Shown: in pieces, positions 43,366 through 54,695 of the stretch
Layout: every line of letters starts with the position of its first letter
Numbering within the stretch: the first letter of the stretch is position 1
NCBI GenBank assembly: GCA_014377445.1
Contig: JACMPP010000077.1
Span: forward strand, 32,358 to 96,357
Length of the DNA stretch: 64,000 bases
Source: Oligoflexus sp.
GTDB taxonomy: Bacteria; Bdellovibrionota_B; Oligoflexia; Oligoflexales; Oligoflexaceae
Reading direction: 5' to 3'
The notes under the pieces: generated by a model
The model's input: the letters and a program-made list of their open reading frames with translations, nothing else
Database searches by the model: none
What the model was told of the DNA's origin: nothing
Translations under genes and position numbers: made by a program

Positions 43366-44211
43366 TTATTTCCCCTTCACTAGGATATTATCCGACCAGA
43401 GGACGCTGCCCTTCCCGAGACTCGTGGCAGGAATGCTCGATTCGAGAAGATTGACATCGTTGTCGATCGGTTTATCGGTGAGGGCGACGCCGTAATTCAT
43501 CTCAGGACGACCCTGAAGGTTGAAACTGACCGCTTTGCCTTCGGACTGCGTGATCGCGATGCGTTCGTTGCGTTGCACCTTAATATTGCGAAACTCAGTG
43601 GCCGGTGCGCCCGCGGTCCAAAGTTGAACATAACCGTCGGCATCGCAGAGAAGACTGATTTCAAAGCTCTCGCCAGGCTTTGCGAAATACCCCATGCCGT
43701 TGCCAAGCTCTTCGACCGAAGTCTTAGACTGGCCCCGAAGATCGACGTCACAGAAGCTCGCGTAGGAGCCTCCCGAGTTCGCGCCTTTGGTCTGCATTTG
43801 GCTGAGGTCGCCCGGATCATTGCCGCCGGTCGGCGCGAGTTTGGGATAAAGGACGAGAAGGGCGAGGGCCGCGGCAGCGACGGCACCCATCGTGGTCCAG
43901 GGAAATGTTTTTTTCTTGGGCTGAAAGGCTATGACGCGGCCTTCTTTCTCTTCCTTGGGAGAAGATTGCTCAGAAGGGATTTCCGCGGCCATTCTTGGTT
44001 GAATTTTTTGCCAGTTCGTATTGATCGAATCAGTGGCGGTATTGCCTTCGGAGTGTCCGCGCGCAAAGTCACGGATACGACCTTCGAGGGCTTCTTCGTC
44101 AGCTTTGAGGTCGCTGTCAGATAAAGCGTCGACCCTTGCCTCTTCTTCTTGGAGCAAAGCCATCAGCTTTTTCAGATCTTCGGGATCGAGGCTAACTTTT
44201 CGGTGGTCCAC
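43366..44211 (-). CDS. Putative membrane anti-sigma factor
   Basis: 281 residues. The N-terminal cytoplasmic part (about 1–105) includes VDALSDSDLKADEEALEGRI and is acidic then basic. A helix at about 107–127 (TTMGAVAAAALALLVLY) crosses the membrane. The exported part has QTKGANSGGSYASFCDVDL and FAKPGESFEISLLCDADGYVQLW, which resembles DUF4384, a domain often found with caspase-like proteases. No zinc-binding HxxxCxxC motif is present. Position directly before the sigma gene, with coupled translation, is the main argument for an anti-sigma role. It starts at GTG with AGGAAA upstream. Confidence 0.6.
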   Translation of the reverse strand: MDHRKVSLDPEDLKKLMALLQEEEARVDALSDSDLKADEEALEGRIRDFARGHSEGNTATDSINTNWQKIQPRMAAEIPSEQSSPKEEKEGRVIAFQPKKKTFPWTTMGAVAAAALALLVLYPKLAPTGGNDPGDLSQMQTKGANSGGSYASFCDVDLRGQSKTSVEELGNGMGYFAKPGESFEISLLCDADGYVQLWTAGAPATEFRNIKVQRNERIAITQSEGKAVSFNLQGRPEMNYGVALTDKPIDNDVNLLESSIPATSLGKGSVLWSDNILVKGK

Positions 44212-44258
44212 AATCTTTTCCTAATAAATCCAAAGTGACTTCGAATTGTTTGCAGTTG

Positions 44259-44286
44259 ATTATGCCCTATCGACCCGAAAATTCAA
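44259..44286 (-). promoter_or_regulatory. Candidate promoter for the anti-sigma/sigma gene pair
   Basis: On minus, TTGAAT (44286–44281), 16-base spacer, CATAAT (44264–44259), about 48 bases before the GTG of the membrane protein gene. It would allow the sigma pair to be expressed separately from the caspase gene upstream. Confidence 0.4.
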
Positions 44287-44296
44287 TTCTTCTCGC

Positions 44297-45970
44297 TTAC
44301 CAGAAGCTCCCCGCATAGATTGACAGGGACGGAACGGTCAAAAGACGGGTCGATTCGTCTGTAAAATTCTTCAAAAAATCAGCACGAACTTCAAATCCAG
44401 CACGAACTAGGTGATATGCCCATGTCACTTCTGCTCCGCCACCAACCGTAAAACCGCCTGTTATCACAGATTTGTCGAGCTGCTCAAAGGCCGGCTCACT
44501 CAATTTGCGCTGTAAAGCAAGACCTTGAAGACCGACTAACCAGCGCGCTTCCGTGTGAATCGTGCGATCACTGCGACTCAAAGTTTCGATCGGGATTCGA
44601 CGGGAAGCCCCAACCATGCCGCCATACATCGTGCGTTTTTGTTCAAACTTTCTTTTGCCGCTGAGTTCCGTTTCGACTTCGATCGTCTCTCTCTGCTCAG
44701 GATAATAATTGGCATCCAAAACGAGATCGTAGAGGGAAAACGCCTCCTCGTAGGTGTAGCGAAGGCCAAATCCCTGCGAGCCTTCCGGAGCATAACCACG
44801 CTGCGTATTGCGATCGAGAAACTGTAGGCCGCGCACGCCGAGAGCGATGCTGTTGGGAAGTCGGGGGAGCAGGTAATTGGCGATCGAATACTCGCGGCCG
44901 CTTTGAAAGTTCACGACGCGATCAGCCAGCACTTTCTGATTCTCCGGGTCCTTGATCGTGAGCCTGACTTCGCCTTCGGGTACGGTCATACCCTTTTCCA
45001 CTGCTCCAAAGTCTTTACCATCGACGCTGACCACCAGTTTCGAGAAGCGGTCCATGAGCGAGAACAAACTTGCTTGTTTGGTCCTCTCCTTGAGCTTACC
45101 CGAGACGATCACGGGATCCGATCCCAGGAGCTCCATGATGGCTGAAGGCCTTTGGCGTCCCTGCGTGTACTCGTAGGTTTTTTGCGCGGCAAAGGCATGG
45201 GCTTCCGTGATCGAGACCGCACCGTCTTGGTTGCGATCCTGGGTGAAGCCTTCGATCAAGAAGTGGGTATAGACGTCGTTTTGCAAACGCTCGTCTTCAA
45301 GAGCCGGCTCACGCCATCCGCTGGCGGTAAGGATGATCGATCCCTCCGAACGTTCCTGGATCGGTTCTTCAAAATAAGGCGCTTTGAGTTGGGCCAGGGC
45401 GCGTTTCATATCGGGGGTGAGGACGGACTTGCCAACCCCGGAGTGACAGAAGGCCAGAATCAATACTTTTTTGCGGGATTTTAGGGCTTGGAATTCGGCG
45501 ACGAGTTGATCGTAATCAAGGGCCGTCTCCTTCATTCGCTTGGGATCCGTATTGCTCGTGATCACATAACGACCGATCTTACCGTCGTCCTTGTAGGCCA
45601 CTGTTCCATGCGAGGAAACATACACGACGACTGTATCTTCTTCGTTGCGGTTGTCCTGCTCGAGTCTTTTGAAGGCCTTCCGTATATCGTCCGGCGTCAC
45701 CGGAGTCGTGGCATCGCTGACGAGCTCGCCGCCATCGAATGCCTCGGAATCCTTGCGAAAGAATTGATACATATCCTTAGCGTCTTTGCGCGAGAAACGC
45801 AGTTCGCGCCAGACGGCGTTGTCGAACTTGCCCATACCGATCGAGAGAATGAATTTTTTTGGCCTTAGCGCTTCAACCGCAGCATCCTTCGCACTGACGC
45901 CATCCTTCCCTTCCAGAAGTGCCGGTGCGAATCCCAAGCTGACCAAGACCAGAACCCAAAAAAATCGCAA
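44297..45970 (-). CDS. Exported caspase-like (C14) protease with beta-rich C-terminus
   Basis: 557 residues with a signal peptide (MRFFWVLVLVSLGFAPALLEG). The caspase domain spans about residues 38–260: catalytic His at about 121 in VVVYVSSHGTV and Cys at about 175 in ILAFCHSGVG (family: DACHSG, here the Asp position is Ala and the Ala is Phe). DRNQDGAVSITE (about 240–251) fits an EF-hand calcium loop. A PEGA-like beta segment follows (about 315–365). The last 190 residues alternate like an outer-membrane barrel and end in aromatic GSFW, the usual barrel terminus. Export and barrel anchoring are inferred. It lies 14 bases after the 994-residue gene. Confidence 0.75.
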   Translation of the reverse strand: MRFFWVLVLVSLGFAPALLEGKDGVSAKDAAVEALRPKKFILSIGMGKFDNAVWRELRFSRKDAKDMYQFFRKDSEAFDGGELVSDATTPVTPDDIRKAFKRLEQDNRNEEDTVVVYVSSHGTVAYKDDGKIGRYVITSNTDPKRMKETALDYDQLVAEFQALKSRKKVLILAFCHSGVGKSVLTPDMKRALAQLKAPYFEEPIQERSEGSIILTASGWREPALEDERLQNDVYTHFLIEGFTQDRNQDGAVSITEAHAFAAQKTYEYTQGRQRPSAIMELLGSDPVIVSGKLKERTKQASLFSLMDRFSKLVVSVDGKDFGAVEKGMTVPEGEVRLTIKDPENQKVLADRVVNFQSGREYSIANYLLPRLPNSIALGVRGLQFLDRNTQRGYAPEGSQGFGLRYTYEEAFSLYDLVLDANYYPEQRETIEVETELSGKRKFEQKRTMYGGMVGASRRIPIETLSRSDRTIHTEARWLVGLQGLALQRKLSEPAFEQLDKSVITGGFTVGGGAEVTWAYHLVRAGFEVRADFLKNFTDESTRLLTVPSLSIYAGSFW

Positions 45971-45984
45971 CCGCTTCTCCTTGA

Positions 45985-48969
45985 CTACGCCTCTGACGTT
46001 TTAGATTTCTGTTTACCCTGATCCCGAACCAAGGCCGCCATGCGGTACACCTCGTCCGGGAAATGTCCGACAGCATGGGATCCGAGGGACTTTCTGATTT
46101 CTCCGTACGCATCCGAACTGATCCAGTTTTCCAGGTCCCAGCGTAGACGGAGAGGAGCCCGCATCCGCTCAAGATTCTGCAAAGCGCCGAGATGATCCTG
46201 CAGCATGGAGGTGGCAACCATCACGAGGAAACGTCCCAAAATCTCCTGGGCCCTCAAATCATCAAAACGCTTTGACATCTGTGCCAGTTCGTACCAGGCT
46301 TTGCGTTGACCAGGTGTCAATGCTCTCAACCAACGTCCCACTTTGCCTGCTGCCACCGATTCCGAAGTCCTCGACATGCGTGGCACCAAAGTCTCAATTT
46401 GCTGATTGAGAAGACTCAGTTGCCAATCCCAAGCCGCAATGCCGAAGCGCTGCGCTAAGGATCCGAATATAACAGACCACTTTGAATCCACAAGATTGCT
46501 GAAAAAAACCGGTTTCGTGGCCCAGAGCCCATTTGGGTTGGCTGAAAACTTTTTTCGAGCCGGAACCAGCCACGTCATGTTATCAAGGGCTTCCTGAACG
46601 GAGGATTCAGTTTTCGTGAGAGGTTTGCTCTTCTTCAAGGGAACGAGGGATTCATTCAATCCGGCGAGAAGTTCAGGAACCAATGGACCCACGCTGACGA
46701 TCGCTTCGATCAAACGGCGTTCGTAACCTTCAAACGACTGCATAATACGCTTAATATGCGAATCACCCAGCGGCAGGATAGGAAAGTCACGTCTCTTTTC
46801 ACCACAGATCGACCAGTGGCGTTCGACATCCGGTGACAGGACATTCCGCGACTGGAGAAGGGTTGCCGCGCGCCAGCAAAGATCGGTTCGCTTCAGCATC
46901 GCGCCCAGTTCCCAGATTCGGTTCAGACTTGAATTGGTGTGATGCAGCAGGCTTGCTTTGCGTCCTTGCACAAAGAGCTCAAGACCCCATTGCCCACGCT
47001 CGCGCGCAAGATTCTCGAGGGTATTCAAGACTTCAAAACTCGGTTGCTGCACATGCGTGAGATAGGTCGTCACATCCTCTTCACTGACCTCGCGGGTCTC
47101 GCCGCAGAGTTTGGCCATGATGAGAAGGCGAATGCGGGCGGTTTCCTCCAAACGATCCGACTTGCTGATCCACTGCGTGAGTCCGCGATGGAGCTGCATC
47201 CAGGAATAAGGCAAAGCCTTGCCTTCATGAGCCAGAGCCTCATGAAAGAGCTGCCTCGCTTCCCAGAGTTTCTTCTCGTCCTGACCCAGGCCCCAGGCAA
47301 ATTCATGGAGCAACGCGATCGAACGCCAATACCAGGTCTTTACTGGCCCCTTAAAATCATGATCGAGCACGGAGGCCCAGAGAGCATGTTCAAAAGGAGG
47401 CTTTAAATACAGTGTCGCGCGATCGCTAAAGGTTCGTAGGATGTTCGGCAGGAGCTTTTCCAGCCCCGCGAATTGCAAAAGCATTTCGGAGACGAGTTGC
47501 CAGGCTTCCGGAGTCTCGGGAAACCATCGCAGGGGATCGACGAGCAAGGCATTGAGAGCCGCACGATCCTTGGGCGCCAGATGCTCGACGCGCTGAATAC
47601 GCAACAGAAATGAATCGAAGAGACCCACGCGGGCTTTCCAATCCAGTTCGCGGCTGAGCTTTTGACCATAGACGCAATAACCCTTTTCATCACGTTCGAC
47701 ACGCAAATCCAGGAGGAGGTCGATCGCTTTGCTAAACTCGGGAGCATTATTGGGAATCACTTCCAGCAGCCTGATCGCCATCGCTTCGTCTTCAGCTTTC
47801 AAAGCGTTTTGCCCAAGAACATAAGCCAGTTCAGTGTCAGATTTCCCGAAGTTCGAACCATTCAGCTTTTGAATATTCCAGATCTCAGAATCGTTTCTCT
47901 TGAACCAGCGATAGGCATGCTCGCCCTGACCGCGATCGATCATCGACCAGACGCCATACCAGCGTTCAAGAGGACTCAATTTGAGCAAAAGGTCTTTGCG
48001 AAAAAGGAATTGATCTAGAAATTCATGACGCTTCGCTTGCCAGAGCTTGGTCAGGACCTGTATCCGCGTCTGATTTTGCAGGAGCGTGTAGTATTCGATC
48101 GAATGGCGATTGAGATTCGTCAGGACATCTTCCAGGTCATTGGCATTGCCGTACATTAGGGCAAGCTCAACCAGGCGAGCAGCTGTATCCGGACGTGGAA
48201 AGCACTCGTAGAGACGCCATGCGTCGGCTTTAAAACCAGCCCAGTTCTGCACCGATTCAATCTTGCGCCGAAGCAAGATTTCCGCTTCGACGAAGGTATC
48301 TACCGGAGATTTGCCCACGGGTTGCACGGGCATCGGCGGGGCCGCGCTTACTCTTACATTCGCTGCTTTGCGGGCGGCGATAGCGGCATCGATCAGTTTT
48401 TTGGATTCTTCCTGGCCCGCTGCATGAGGATAGCTGTGTGGCGTGAGCTTCGGAGCCTCCTCGCGGCTCGGACGCTGAACCGGGATTGTGTGGTCCAGGA
48501 CCGACTTCATTTCGACTGCGATAGTCGACTTGAGGGCGGGGGTCGCTTTGAGGCCAAGAACTTCAACTTCCGGACTCTGCGCCTGTCCATGCATCGAACG
48601 CGTTTTAAAGGCTTCAACCGAAGGACTCGGCGTTACGGGTTTGATAACAGTCCGGTCCGTAGGCAGAGGAATTGGATCCTTCTTCGCAAAGACCATGGTG
48701 AGACGCTCGATTTCGGCATCGTCAATTCTTTCCAATTCCGGATAGCGCGCGGGATATTCAGACGGCTTCTCAACTGTGAGCTGGGCTGCCTCGACGCGGC
48801 TCACACTTTGACCAAGGTCCCCGAAGAGCTTAGCGCGAATTCGATCAAGTGTATCCGGTCCTAAACGAAGAGACTCAGCGAGGCGCAAAATGCGCAGGCC
48901 TTCGCCTAGAACGGGAGAACGAGTGTAAGCAGAGCCTTCCCGACGTTTGCGTTCTTCTTCCATGCTCAC
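45985..48969 (-). CDS. Unrecognised 994-residue helical protein upstream of the caspase gene
   Basis: No signal peptide or membrane segment is present, and I recognise no family. The first 260 residues are low-complexity and charged/proline-rich. From about residue 265 on, the sequence is almost entirely helical with regular Trp/Leu positions (for example RPDTAARLVELALMYGNANDLEDVL and NAPEFSKAIDLLLDLRVERDEKGYCVYGQ), consistent with TPR-like solenoid repeats. It is probably a cytoplasmic scaffold. I chose the GTG with GGGGG 8 bases upstream; the frame runs 13 codons further. Only 14 bases separate it from the caspase gene, indicating one transcript. Confidence 0.65.
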   Translation of the reverse strand: MSMEEERKRREGSAYTRSPVLGEGLRILRLAESLRLGPDTLDRIRAKLFGDLGQSVSRVEAAQLTVEKPSEYPARYPELERIDDAEIERLTMVFAKKDPIPLPTDRTVIKPVTPSPSVEAFKTRSMHGQAQSPEVEVLGLKATPALKSTIAVEMKSVLDHTIPVQRPSREEAPKLTPHSYPHAAGQEESKKLIDAAIAARKAANVRVSAAPPMPVQPVGKSPVDTFVEAEILLRRKIESVQNWAGFKADAWRLYECFPRPDTAARLVELALMYGNANDLEDVLTNLNRHSIEYYTLLQNQTRIQVLTKLWQAKRHEFLDQFLFRKDLLLKLSPLERWYGVWSMIDRGQGEHAYRWFKRNDSEIWNIQKLNGSNFGKSDTELAYVLGQNALKAEDEAMAIRLLEVIPNNAPEFSKAIDLLLDLRVERDEKGYCVYGQKLSRELDWKARVGLFDSFLLRIQRVEHLAPKDRAALNALLVDPLRWFPETPEAWQLVSEMLLQFAGLEKLLPNILRTFSDRATLYLKPPFEHALWASVLDHDFKGPVKTWYWRSIALLHEFAWGLGQDEKKLWEARQLFHEALAHEGKALPYSWMQLHRGLTQWISKSDRLEETARIRLLIMAKLCGETREVSEEDVTTYLTHVQQPSFEVLNTLENLARERGQWGLELFVQGRKASLLHHTNSSLNRIWELGAMLKRTDLCWRAATLLQSRNVLSPDVERHWSICGEKRRDFPILPLGDSHIKRIMQSFEGYERRLIEAIVSVGPLVPELLAGLNESLVPLKKSKPLTKTESSVQEALDNMTWLVPARKKFSANPNGLWATKPVFFSNLVDSKWSVIFGSLAQRFGIAAWDWQLSLLNQQIETLVPRMSRTSESVAAGKVGRWLRALTPGQRKAWYELAQMSKRFDDLRAQEILGRFLVMVATSMLQDHLGALQNLERMRAPLRLRWDLENWISSDAYGEIRKSLGSHAVGHFPDEVYRMAALVRDQGKQKSKTSEA

Positions 48970-49091
48970 TTCGCGTACCCCCTTTTTAGTGTTTATCGAT
49001 TTTAACATAGTCAGGAATTCGCGGTAGGTTGTTCGCGAGAACTAATTTATGGATAGATGCTTGCCATCACGTCATAAAGTCCACATCGTGC

Positions 49092-49120
49092 TTGACCTTT
49101 TCACCCCAATTCGCTATGCC
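49092..49120 (+). promoter_or_regulatory. Probable sigma-70 promoter of the NtrC-type regulator
   Basis: TTGACC (49092–49097), 17-base spacer, TATGCC (49115–49120), 46 bases before the ATG. Confidence 0.45.
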
Positions 49121-49166
49121 TCGTCCGTGCACTAAGCTGGCGAAGCGATTTTGGTAGGAACCCGGT

Positions 49167-50609
49167 ATGATCCATCTCCTAGCCCTCGATCTTGATGGAA
49201 GCATCGTGGACTTTCTGGAAAGAGAGTCCCGTGATATTGAATGCTTAATACATACTGCAAGCAGCCATTACGAACTGGTAGTCAAGTGCCAAGAAAATCG
49301 TTATGACGCGATATTTATCGACCTTGATCACCCACGCGCCGGTCGCCTGGATGAACTCGATCAACTTAAGGTCCTTACCCCGTCAGTCAAGTGCTATGTA
49401 CTGAGCTCATTCCCTCAGTGGGAGCAGGCCCTCCTTGCCATCAAAAGTGGCGCAGAAGACTATCTTGCTAAGCCTATGCAATGCGATCGTTTTCACGCAC
49501 TTTTCCAACAACTCCAAAAACGTCCTGTTCCGGCCAAGCGCCCCGAAGAACACAAACTCGATTTCCAGAAATCAAAACGAATCATCGGTCGCTCTCTGCC
49601 GATCCATCGCGTCTACGATTTGATTTTGCGTTTGGCCCGGGTCGATACTTCGGTTTTGATTCGCGGTGAGAGTGGAACGGGCAAGGAACTCGTCGCACAA
49701 GCGTTGCACTACAACTCTTCGCGACGTGCCGGTCCCTTCGTGGCGGTAAACTGCGGCGCCATCCCAGAGAATCTTATTGAAAGCGAACTCTTCGGCTACG
49801 AGAAAGGGACCTTCACCGGTGCCGATCGAAAAAAGCTCGGGAAGTTCCAGTTCGCCCACGGCGGCTCTATTTTTCTCGACGAATTAGGGGATATCTCGCA
49901 GCAGACCCAGGTCAAGCTTCTGCGCGTCCTGCAGGAAAGAAAAATAACCGCAGTTGGCAGCAACCAGGATACACCGATCGATGTCCGCATCATCTCAGCG
50001 ACCAACAAGCCGCTTGAGAAAATGATGCAAGAGGGCAAGTTCCGTTCCGACCTTTACTACCGTCTGAACGTAATGCCGATCACCCTGCCTCCCCTGCGCG
50101 AACGCCGGGAAGACATTGAGGACATCTCGGCTTTCATGATCGAAAAGTTCAATCGTCTGCACGATCGTAAGATCAAGACGATTCATCCCGAAGCTCTGGA
50201 CGTTCTGAAGTCCTACGACTGGCCGGGGAATATCCGGGAACTCGAGAACGTTATCGAGCATGCCTTCATCATCGAAGGCAGTGACGAAATCCATACTGAA
50301 TCTCTCCCGCTCCACATCAAGAACGCTGAACCCGTCGGCTTCAATGATGACAACGATCGCGAAGCACCCAGAGAAAAGATGCCGAATCTTCAGGAAGAGC
50401 TAAGAAACTTCGAAGCGGTGATGTCGGAAAGTAATTCCCTCAAATATCCCGAGCTCAAAGAGCAGTTCGAAAAAGAGTTTATCCGCCGCGCTCTGAAGGC
50501 CTTCAACGGTCGTATCAACCAGACCGCTGAACAGACTCAGATGACCAAGGTCACCCTTCTCAGAAAGCTTGAGAAATACAATATCAATCCCAAAGAATTC
50601 CAGCATTGA
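49167..50609 (+). CDS. NtrC-family sigma-54-dependent response regulator
   Basis: A 480-residue regulator. The receiver domain (residues 1–120) has a weak acidic pocket (LLALDLDGS), FIDLDHP with the probable phosphoacceptor, and DYLAKPM. The AAA+ domain (about 135–370) has GESGTGKE (Walker A), ESELFGYEKGTFTGA (the sigma-54 contact loop, GTFTGA instead of GAFTGA), IFLDELGD (Walker B) and RSDLYYRLNV. The C-terminal Fis-type helix-turn-helix reads INQTAEQTQMTKVTLLRKLEKY. It activates sigma-54 promoters. It is divergent from the 994-residue/caspase locus, which it could regulate, though no clear -24/-12 site is visible there. Confidence 0.93.
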   Translation: MIHLLALDLDGSIVDFLERESRDIECLIHTASSHYELVVKCQENRYDAIFIDLDHPRAGRLDELDQLKVLTPSVKCYVLSSFPQWEQALLAIKSGAEDYLAKPMQCDRFHALFQQLQKRPVPAKRPEEHKLDFQKSKRIIGRSLPIHRVYDLILRLARVDTSVLIRGESGTGKELVAQALHYNSSRRAGPFVAVNCGAIPENLIESELFGYEKGTFTGADRKKLGKFQFAHGGSIFLDELGDISQQTQVKLLRVLQERKITAVGSNQDTPIDVRIISATNKPLEKMMQEGKFRSDLYYRLNVMPITLPPLRERREDIEDISAFMIEKFNRLHDRKIKTIHPEALDVLKSYDWPGNIRELENVIEHAFIIEGSDEIHTESLPLHIKNAEPVGFNDDNDREAPREKMPNLQEELRNFEAVMSESNSLKYPELKEQFEKEFIRRALKAFNGRINQTAEQTQMTKVTLLRKLEKYNINPKEFQH

Positions 50610-50621
50610 AAACGAGTTGGT

Positions 50622-51614
50622 CTAGTTCATGGTCCGCATGGATTTGACCAACTCATCCGCCGCCATAGTCCAACTGCGATTGAGCAAAGCGTGGCTCCTT
50701 CGCTGACGGATATTTCTCTCCAATCCCTGATATTGCTGTAAAAAAGCCTTCGCTTCCCCCAGACTTGCCTGACTCAGAGGTGCGGGAAGTATCAGGGCAT
50801 GATCCTCGCGCCCGAAGAGCGAGCGAGCGATCCCCACGTCGCTTGTCAGTATAGGCAAACCAAGCTGGGCGGTCTCCAGCAGCACCTTGCCAAAGTCTTC
50901 CTCACGACTCGGAAAGAACGCCACATCCATCCCCAGATAGAGGCGAATCTGCTGTTCCATCGTCAGGGGCCCGACGAAGCTCACATCGTCTTCCCACTCA
51001 TATTCGTCGATCAATGACTGCAAATCGTCGAAATACTCATCATCGATATCGTTCGATCCATTGAAATCACGATCCGCCATCGGCTGACCCGCGATGTACC
51101 AATGAAAGTCGATACCGTCGAGCTGAAGCGCCCGGAGAAACTGGGCCGCTTCCCTCAGACCTTTACGCGGTATGATATTCGCGACCGTGATGAGACGGAG
51201 GAGATCGTGCTCCCGCTGCTGGGGATTCAGGCTGCGGAGACGCATATCATTGCCGGGGAGACAGGTAATGATCTTCTGATCGGGGATTTCCGTCTGCAAA
51301 CGCTTTGCAACCGCCGCCGAGGTGGCGACCAGCACGGAACATTCGCTCAACGGTCTCTTCCACTCCGAGGCCTTTTCCGGCAGGGAATGCACAAGAAAGC
51401 CGCTTTGTGGCGATTTTGATAAAAGCTTGGCCTCGACAGAATAAATCCAGGCGCTATCAAGCAAAAGCGAATCACCTTCGCGAAAGCTCTCCATATCCGC
51501 CTTACCCAAAGAAATTCGCTCGATTTTGCCATGGCTGGCTGCCGCGATCTCCTTGTTGAAGAGAAAACTTCCTGTCAAAGCTTGATCCGACTTAGGTTCC
51601 AGGATACAGATCAC
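50622..51614 (-). CDS. Glycosyltransferase family 4
   Basis: The 330-residue GT-B enzyme is recognisable in its C-terminal half: LRLITVANIIPRKGLREAAQFLRAL (donor-domain start), SFVGPLTMEQQIRLYLGMDVAFFPSREEDFGKVLLETAQLGLPILTSDVG, which contains the E-x7-E donor motif (EDFGKVLLE). It likely transfers a sugar from a nucleotide donor to a surface polysaccharide or lipid. I prefer the GTG at VICILEPKS (GGAGG 4 bases upstream); a 26-residue longer frame would overlap the start of ruvC on the other strand. Confidence 0.82.
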   Translation of the reverse strand: MICILEPKSDQALTGSFLFNKEIAAASHGKIERISLGKADMESFREGDSLLLDSAWIYSVEAKLLSKSPQSGFLVHSLPEKASEWKRPLSECSVLVATSAAVAKRLQTEIPDQKIITCLPGNDMRLRSLNPQQREHDLLRLITVANIIPRKGLREAAQFLRALQLDGIDFHWYIAGQPMADRDFNGSNDIDDEYFDDLQSLIDEYEWEDDVSFVGPLTMEQQIRLYLGMDVAFFPSREEDFGKVLLETAQLGLPILTSDVGIARSLFGREDHALILPAPLSQASLGEAKAFLQQYQGLERNIRQRRSHALLNRSWTMAADELVKSMRTMN

Positions 51615-51683
51615 AGGACCTCCATTTTTCTCTGCTGCGCCAACACGCGTTCTGCTATCATTTCTGAAACTGAGGGCCACGTC

Positions 51684-52244
51684 GTGAGTCAAGCGCCAGA
51701 CACATATCGAATCATCGGGATCGACCCAGGCTCACAGATCACGGGCTTTGGTATTCTCGAAATACCGAGCGGCATTGTGAATATCAAGAAAATTAGGCTC
51801 GTGGCAGCCGGTGTTCTCAAATCTCAATCTAAACTTCCGCATCATGATCGTTCTGGATATTTACACGATGCGATGTTTCAACTCACCGAAAAATATCAGC
51901 CTGAGTGGTGCGCCATAGAAAAAGCTTTCGCCGGCATTAACATCAACTCCGCGCTCCGCCTCGGCGAGACCCGTGGTGCCCTCATCGCGGCCGTTCGTCG
52001 GCATAAAATTCAGGTTGCTGAACTTACCCCCACGCACGTCAAAAAAAGCGTGACCGGCCAAGGCCACGCAAGTAAAGATCAGGTCGCCGCGGCCCTAAAG
52101 TACCTGCTTGGATTCGATCGTGGGGATCTTCCTCACGATGCGAGCGATGCGATTGCTATTGCCCTCTCCCATGCATTATCCTTAGGAACTTATACGGCAG
52201 TCCCCCGGATCTGTCCTTTCCCCTCAAACGCTTCAGTCAGCTAA
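51684..52244 (+). CDS. ruvC: Holliday junction resolvase RuvC
   Basis: The 186-residue endonuclease has the four acidic residues of the family: Asp in RIIGIDPGSQITGFGIL (about residue 13), Glu in WCAIEKAFAGINI (about 76) and the two Asp of LPHDASDAIAIALSHAL near the C-terminus. It cuts Holliday junctions symmetrically with RuvAB. The GTG start has GAGGG about 8 bases upstream; the upstream frame is unrelated sequence. ruvA and ruvB are not adjacent. Confidence 0.95.
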   Translation: MSQAPDTYRIIGIDPGSQITGFGILEIPSGIVNIKKIRLVAAGVLKSQSKLPHHDRSGYLHDAMFQLTEKYQPEWCAIEKAFAGININSALRLGETRGALIAAVRRHKIQVAELTPTHVKKSVTGQGHASKDQVAAALKYLLGFDRGDLPHDASDAIAIALSHALSLGTYTAVPRICPFPSNASVS

Positions 52245-54559
<2,315 letters not shown>

Positions 54560-54566
54560 AATCTCC

Positions 54567-54606
54567 AAAGCCGAGTGCAGCCTGCCTGACTCGGCTTTTT
54601 CCTTTT
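54567..54606 (+). terminator. Rho-independent terminator between lolC and lolE
   Basis: AAAGCCGAGT pairs perfectly with ACTCGGCTTT across a 12-base loop and is followed by a T-rich tail. The second permease gene therefore probably needs its own promoter or partial read-through. Confidence 0.85.
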
Positions 54607-54695
54607 CAACTTCGTCCAAGCTCCCTTGAAAAGCCCCTGCGATTATGGCAAATATTTGGTCTGAGCCTTCTTCATTGCTCAATCAAAGGGCCTCT

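Noticed and set aside
49031..49042. GTTC-GCGA-GAAC palindrome
   Set aside because: Only four paired bases; too short to call an operator.
48970..49166. Sigma-54 promoter between the NtrC-type regulator and the caspase locus
   Set aside because: No GG-N10-GC element with the expected surrounding bases is visible on either strand.
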